Shown here piece after piece: positions 60,751 through 64,000 of a DNA stretch of 64,000 nt. How positions within the stretch are numbered: position 1 is the first letter of the stretch; the number at the start of each line of letters is the position of its first letter. A model generated the notes under the pieces. It was not told the origin of the DNA and made no database searches. It was given only the letters and a program-made list of their open reading frames with translations. The position numbers were made by a program, and so were the translations under genes. The stretch comes from Larix kaempferi (taxonomy: Eukaryota; Streptophyta; Pinopsida; Pinales; Pinaceae), in NCBI GenBank assembly GCA_027924585.1, contig BSBM01000426.1:3309501-3373500 (forward strand), read 5' to 3'.

Positions 60751-61215
60751 AGTTTCAAGAGCACGAGAAAGAACAAAGAGTAAGCTCATTAACTACAATC
60801 TATGAAAAATTGGGTAAATGACAAAAACTCACAAGGGTTGTTCATACCTGAGATGACCGTTCCAATATGAAAATGGCATAGAAAGGCACTTCACAACTCC
60901 TGCACACTCAGAAACTAGGTCAAATAGTCAACCGAATGTTCAAATACAATAAAACTGACCCAAACTATAGAAAATGGCATCAAATATTTGAAAGGAATAT
61001 TCCATTTTGTTTATAAATAGAAACAAAAACCAAACATAGTTACCATTGTTCTATTTTGCCAAATTTGGGAGGAATCGTGCCATTTGCTGCCAGATCTTCA
61101 CTTGTTGATTCTGGGAGCTACAATCAGCCATTTCACCTACCGTCAGGAACAGGTAACCCTAAACTTCAGCCAGCAAAATCGTAGTGGTTTACAATTTTGA
61201 TTTTCAGTCATTTTT
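60751..61215. other. Upstream flank of the antisense gene
   Basis: No reading frame is evident. If the antisense gene is transcribed, its promoter should be here. I could not single out a TATA box with confidence. Confidence 0.35.
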
Positions 61216-62738
61216 TTGGATTTTGGGTTGATTTGGGAAGGGCCATTACGCCCTCGGTTCGTCGCAGTTGGCCTTTTCAGGAACTATGACAAGATCGAGT
61301 CGTCGCAAATGGAATATACATGGACTTCGACGACGTCACCCTGTTTTCAAAAATGGGGTGTGACAACGACGACGTCCATGCCCAAACTCAAACAAAACTC
61401 AAAAGAAGGACTTCCAGTGGGTGAAGCAAGTCCTAACATTGTTAAGAACTTCCTATTGACAGGTTCCAAGCAACCAGAATGGTTTAGGAATGGCAGGAAA
61501 GGGAACATGAATTAGATGATGAACAAGCTACAAACGATCCACATTGTGTGGAAGATTTGAGAAACTATGGGCTTCTCAAGTTCTTCCAAATTCAGGGGAT
61601 GAGATCCCAACTTCCACTACTGAACCATATGCTCCAATGTTGGGATGCATCCCAGCAGTACTTCATGGTTGGTGAGCATGAGATTCACATAGATGTCGAG
61701 GACATCTATTTCCTGACTGGTTTTTCCCGAAGGGGGGACAATGTTACACTCACTAGATCACGTGGGAGTGATCGAACCGTGGAATATTTGATCCAACAGC
61801 ATTGTGGTCCCAACGCCTGTCCATCTAGTGGGAATATTTGCATTAAAGATGTACGGGAGCACCCATTGCGGGCCATTTTATTCACCATTACAAGGATGGT
61901 GGGGAGTCAAGCTCCTCACCTAGCCACCAGAGCACAGATGCTTTATGCGGAGGACTATTTGTCTCCAAAGATCTTCAACTGGTGCGAGGGGGTCCTCACA
62001 AACATGCGAGCTCAGTTGACAAAGTGTCATCCAGAAGAGCTCAAGTAGTTCAGCTATGGATCCATAGTGATCTTGTTCTTGCTGGAATGGGTTCCCCTAC
62101 TGCATCCTCAAGTACCACTAGAGGATAGGGACCTCAGGTATCCACACATGGCCAGGTGGAGCGATGTGATGGCTCAGCACGGTGGGGGTCCTATCATCGG
62201 ATTCCCTCCTGAGTTCTTCACTTGGCTGGTGGGCCATCTACTGATGGTGGAGGAATTTCCATATAGTGGCACCGACTTCACAGATGACCTAGACTTGTCG
62301 CTGCCAGAGGGAGTGGCATGGGGAGACCTCGGTAAGAACAAATGACCCTTGAACTTTTTAAGTTTTGTGCATTTATGATTTTTTTTTTATATAGTGTTGA
62401 CAGGTGAACTACATGTGTGTGCAGATGTGGGGCCTATATGACCAGTGGGGACCTCTCTTCTAGCTAGGAGAGAGAGAGGAGATAGAGAGATGGTGGATCC
62501 AGTTATGCATGCTGCCATCGTGGAGATGGACAGAGTCTATGCCAACTTGAGTGGGTTGACACTGGCTGTTCCTGAGCCGACGGTAGATGAGGTGCCATGG
62601 CCTATGCAGGTGCACACGGTTGGAGTGACTGCGCACTTCAACGCATTGCTTCGCAAGGTTTCGAGAGCTGTGGACTGCTTCCAGACTCAGCCGACTAGGG
62701 ATGTTAGACCACCTAGGGTTGTACGGGCCAGGCGATAG
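61216..62738 (+). pseudogene. Plant mobile domain (PMD)-like gene, antisense to the gypsy element
   Basis: PMD proteins occur as host silencing factors (MAIN/MAIL type) and inside transposons. Here an N-terminal part (61216-61515) is followed, after a frame change near 61490, by the PMD-like core: NYGLLKFFQIQGMRSQLPLL, MVGEHEIHIDVEDIYFLTGF and DRTVEYLIQQHCG, continuing past a TAG (62046) to MARWSDVMAQHGGG and FPYSGTDFTDDLDLSLPEGV. An intron with GTAAGA...GTGTGCAG (62335-62423) joins a last exon reading REMVDPVMHAAIVEMDRVYA and ending in basic VVRARR. One TGA interrupts that exon. The retained splice sites and long open frame suggest recent function. The closest recognised feature is the IDVEDIYFLTGF block. 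Confidence 0.6.
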
Positions 62739-63018
62739 GCCTCATATTGTCATTGTGTGTGTACTGATACCTTAGAGGCCTTAGATTTTGTATTACTGAA
62801 AGCTATGGAGCTTCAGATTTTGTAGCGACTTACTGAAAGCTATCATGCTTCAGACTTTTGTATCAACACTACCTTTTTGAGATATATATATACAGACATT
62901 ACGACGGGTTATATATTATTTGTTTTTACAAATGATGATGATGTGATCTTGTTTGTATGCTTTGATTCTATATAGTGCATTATTTACATGTTGAGAATGC
63001 TTTTACATATTATGAGTG
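62739..63018. other. Spacer between convergent antisense gene and RNase H
   Basis: AT-rich, with a short TATATATA run near 62885. It probably holds the 3' ends of both transcripts. No clear gene. Confidence 0.45.
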
Positions 63019-63486
63019 TTATGTGTGTGTGATGTACCAATCAAAAATGAAGTTGGCCATCGAGTTGGTAACTGTGTTTAACCCTCGTGGAATGTGCAGG
63101 TATTGAATGGATTCAAATGACCTTTCCAGGAGACGAACTCGTCTAAAGAGACAGAGTAAGTTAGGAACACGGATAGCGTAAACCCGGTTAAGATGGGAAA
63201 CCACCAGTTGAGAATCCATGTGGATGACAATGTGGTCCATACCTAAGGAAATCGCATCGGTTAAGGTTCCAACAACTGCCAAGTATTCTGCGGCATTGTT
63301 GGTTGCGAATCCAAGGCAACTTCGTCTTGAGCTAATGAGCTCGCCTACTGGGGAATACAGTACCCAGGCTGCCGAAGCAAGGTTACGGGTATGCCGATTG
63401 GCGTCGTCCATGAATCCATAGCATGTTTCCATCTGCACACGCAGACAGAACATGGTATAAGAAGCGGAAACAAGATCTAAAGACAC
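63019..63486 (-). pseudogene. Extra RNase H domain downstream of the gypsy integrase
   Basis: The frame reads METCYGFMDDANRHTRNLAS, then AAWVLYSPVGELISSRRSCL, ATNNAAEYLAVVGTL with the Glu, IVIHMDSQLVVSHLNRVY with the second Asp, and IPRGLNTVTNSMANFIFDWY. This is the plant RVT_3-like RNase H fold. The last catalytic Asp of the NxVxDxxAN box is Asn here, so activity is doubtful. A pyrimidine-rich tract and TGCGTGTGCAG precede the METCYG codons (about 63430), as if it were a spliced exon. It lies about 80 bases after the integrase stop. Confidence 0.7.
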
Positions 63487-63569
63487 TCAAAAAATAGCGT
63501 GTCACACCACACAAAAACACAAGAACACACCATGTACAATATATACATGAAAATCTATGCATGACAAGT

Positions 63570-64000
63570 TCAAGCATAGTACCTCTTCAGGTAATGCGCA
63601 TTGTAGGGTTCACCCAAAGAGATTCCGTCATAGTCCTCAAGCTCGTAAGCTCCCTTTTCCAAGACACGTTTGACAATATAAGGTCCGTGCCACATGGAGT
63701 CGAACTTTCCTGCTCCTAGTTTATCATTCTTCTGGTCGTATGTGAGGATCAGGTCACCCTCATTGAAGATACGGGGTTCAACAGACTTGTCATATTGAGA
63801 TTTGATGCATTTCTTATGTGTTCCATTACCAAGAGCGGTATCTCGGCGAGACTCGTAAAGTTTTTCTAAGTACAGGAAACGTTCTTCCTCGGCAGTAGTG
63901 TTAGGAAGAAGTTAGCCAGCGAGTTGTAGAGACATGATTTCACAATTCATCATCAGGACAGCCTCCAATCCATATACCAATTGGAAAGGAGTGAAATCTG
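63570..64000 (-). pseudogene. Gypsy integrase C-terminal part, truncated by the window edge
   Basis: Reading minus from 64000: TPFQLVYGLEAVLMMNCEIM, then LAG, a TAA at 63912-63914, LLPNTTAEEERFLYLEKLYE, GDLILTYDQKNDKLGAGKFD, MWHGPYIVKRVLEKGAYELE and ending LKRYYA with TGA at 63570. This is the familiar C-terminal domain of Ty3/gypsy integrases without a chromodomain, as in Tat/Athila. The catalytic core lies beyond the window. One stop shows it is not functional. Confidence 0.9.

Larger units (their letters stand above)
60183..64000 (-). mobile_element. 3' half of a Tat-like Ty3/gypsy retrotransposon, running off the window
   Basis: In element order (minus strand) the integrase C-terminus enters from the right edge (64000-63570), followed by a separate RNase H (63486-63019), an antisense gene (61216-62738), a hairpin-rich stretch (60300-60750) and a polypurine tract. 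Extra genes between pol and the 3' LTR, some antisense, and a second RNase H are known for the Tat branch of plant gypsy elements. The exact order here, RNase H after integrase, is what I see. Assignment to Tat is inference. Confidence 0.6.

Overview
The window looks like repeat-dominated nuclear DNA from a land plant with a large genome. A gymnosperm is my best guess, inferred from the kinds of transposons present; nothing here fixes the species. I see no intact host gene, no RNA gene and no prokaryotic feature. Almost everything that can be read is a transposable element, a satellite repeat or a decayed multi-exon gene.

1-31 kb is a nested insertion stack on the minus strand. The oldest layer is a cytochrome P450 pseudogene that resembles the CYP90 (brassinosteroid hydroxylase) family. 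Its exons lie at 2998-3119, 3290-3399, 3501-3550 plus 4781-4814, and 26552-26637. A 1.2-kb LTR element (3556-4780) sits inside one exon. A plant L1-type LINE of about 6.6 kb (about 4876-26499) sits inside one intron. The LINE was then hit twice: by an LTR element now reduced to a solo LTR (6596-8052, perfect 5-bp target duplication) and by a 13.6-kb Ty3/gypsy chromovirus (10850-24414) with LTRs of about 4.35 kb.

31-38 kb (plus strand) holds two decayed genes that keep recognisable splice sites. One is a Mutator-like transposase with a SWIM zinc finger (31471-34024). The other is an unrecognised gene with a small Cys/His motif, a Pro/Ser-rich stretch and a basic tail (35083-37661).

38.9-58 kb is built mainly from a satellite of about 358 bp, in arrays at 38.93-40.70, 49.55-51.55, 51.55-53.17 and 55.83-58.02 kb. 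The orientation flips at a short palindrome near 51.55 kb. Between the arrays lie a Ty1/copia element (40698-47858) with matched LTRs but only an RT/RNase H remnant, a second repeat of about 360 bp (47.86-49.14 kb), and a decayed transposase-like gene (54213-55770, minus).

58-64 kb appears to be the 3' half of a Tat-like Ty3/gypsy element on the minus strand that runs off the right edge. In element order it has the integrase C-terminus, an extra RNase H, a spliced antisense gene resembling plant mobile domain proteins, a hairpin-rich stretch, a polypurine tract and a probable 3' LTR.

The most interesting items are the extra RNase H and antisense gene of the Tat-like element, the unrecognised gene at 35 kb, and the P450 gene split by the nested stack.
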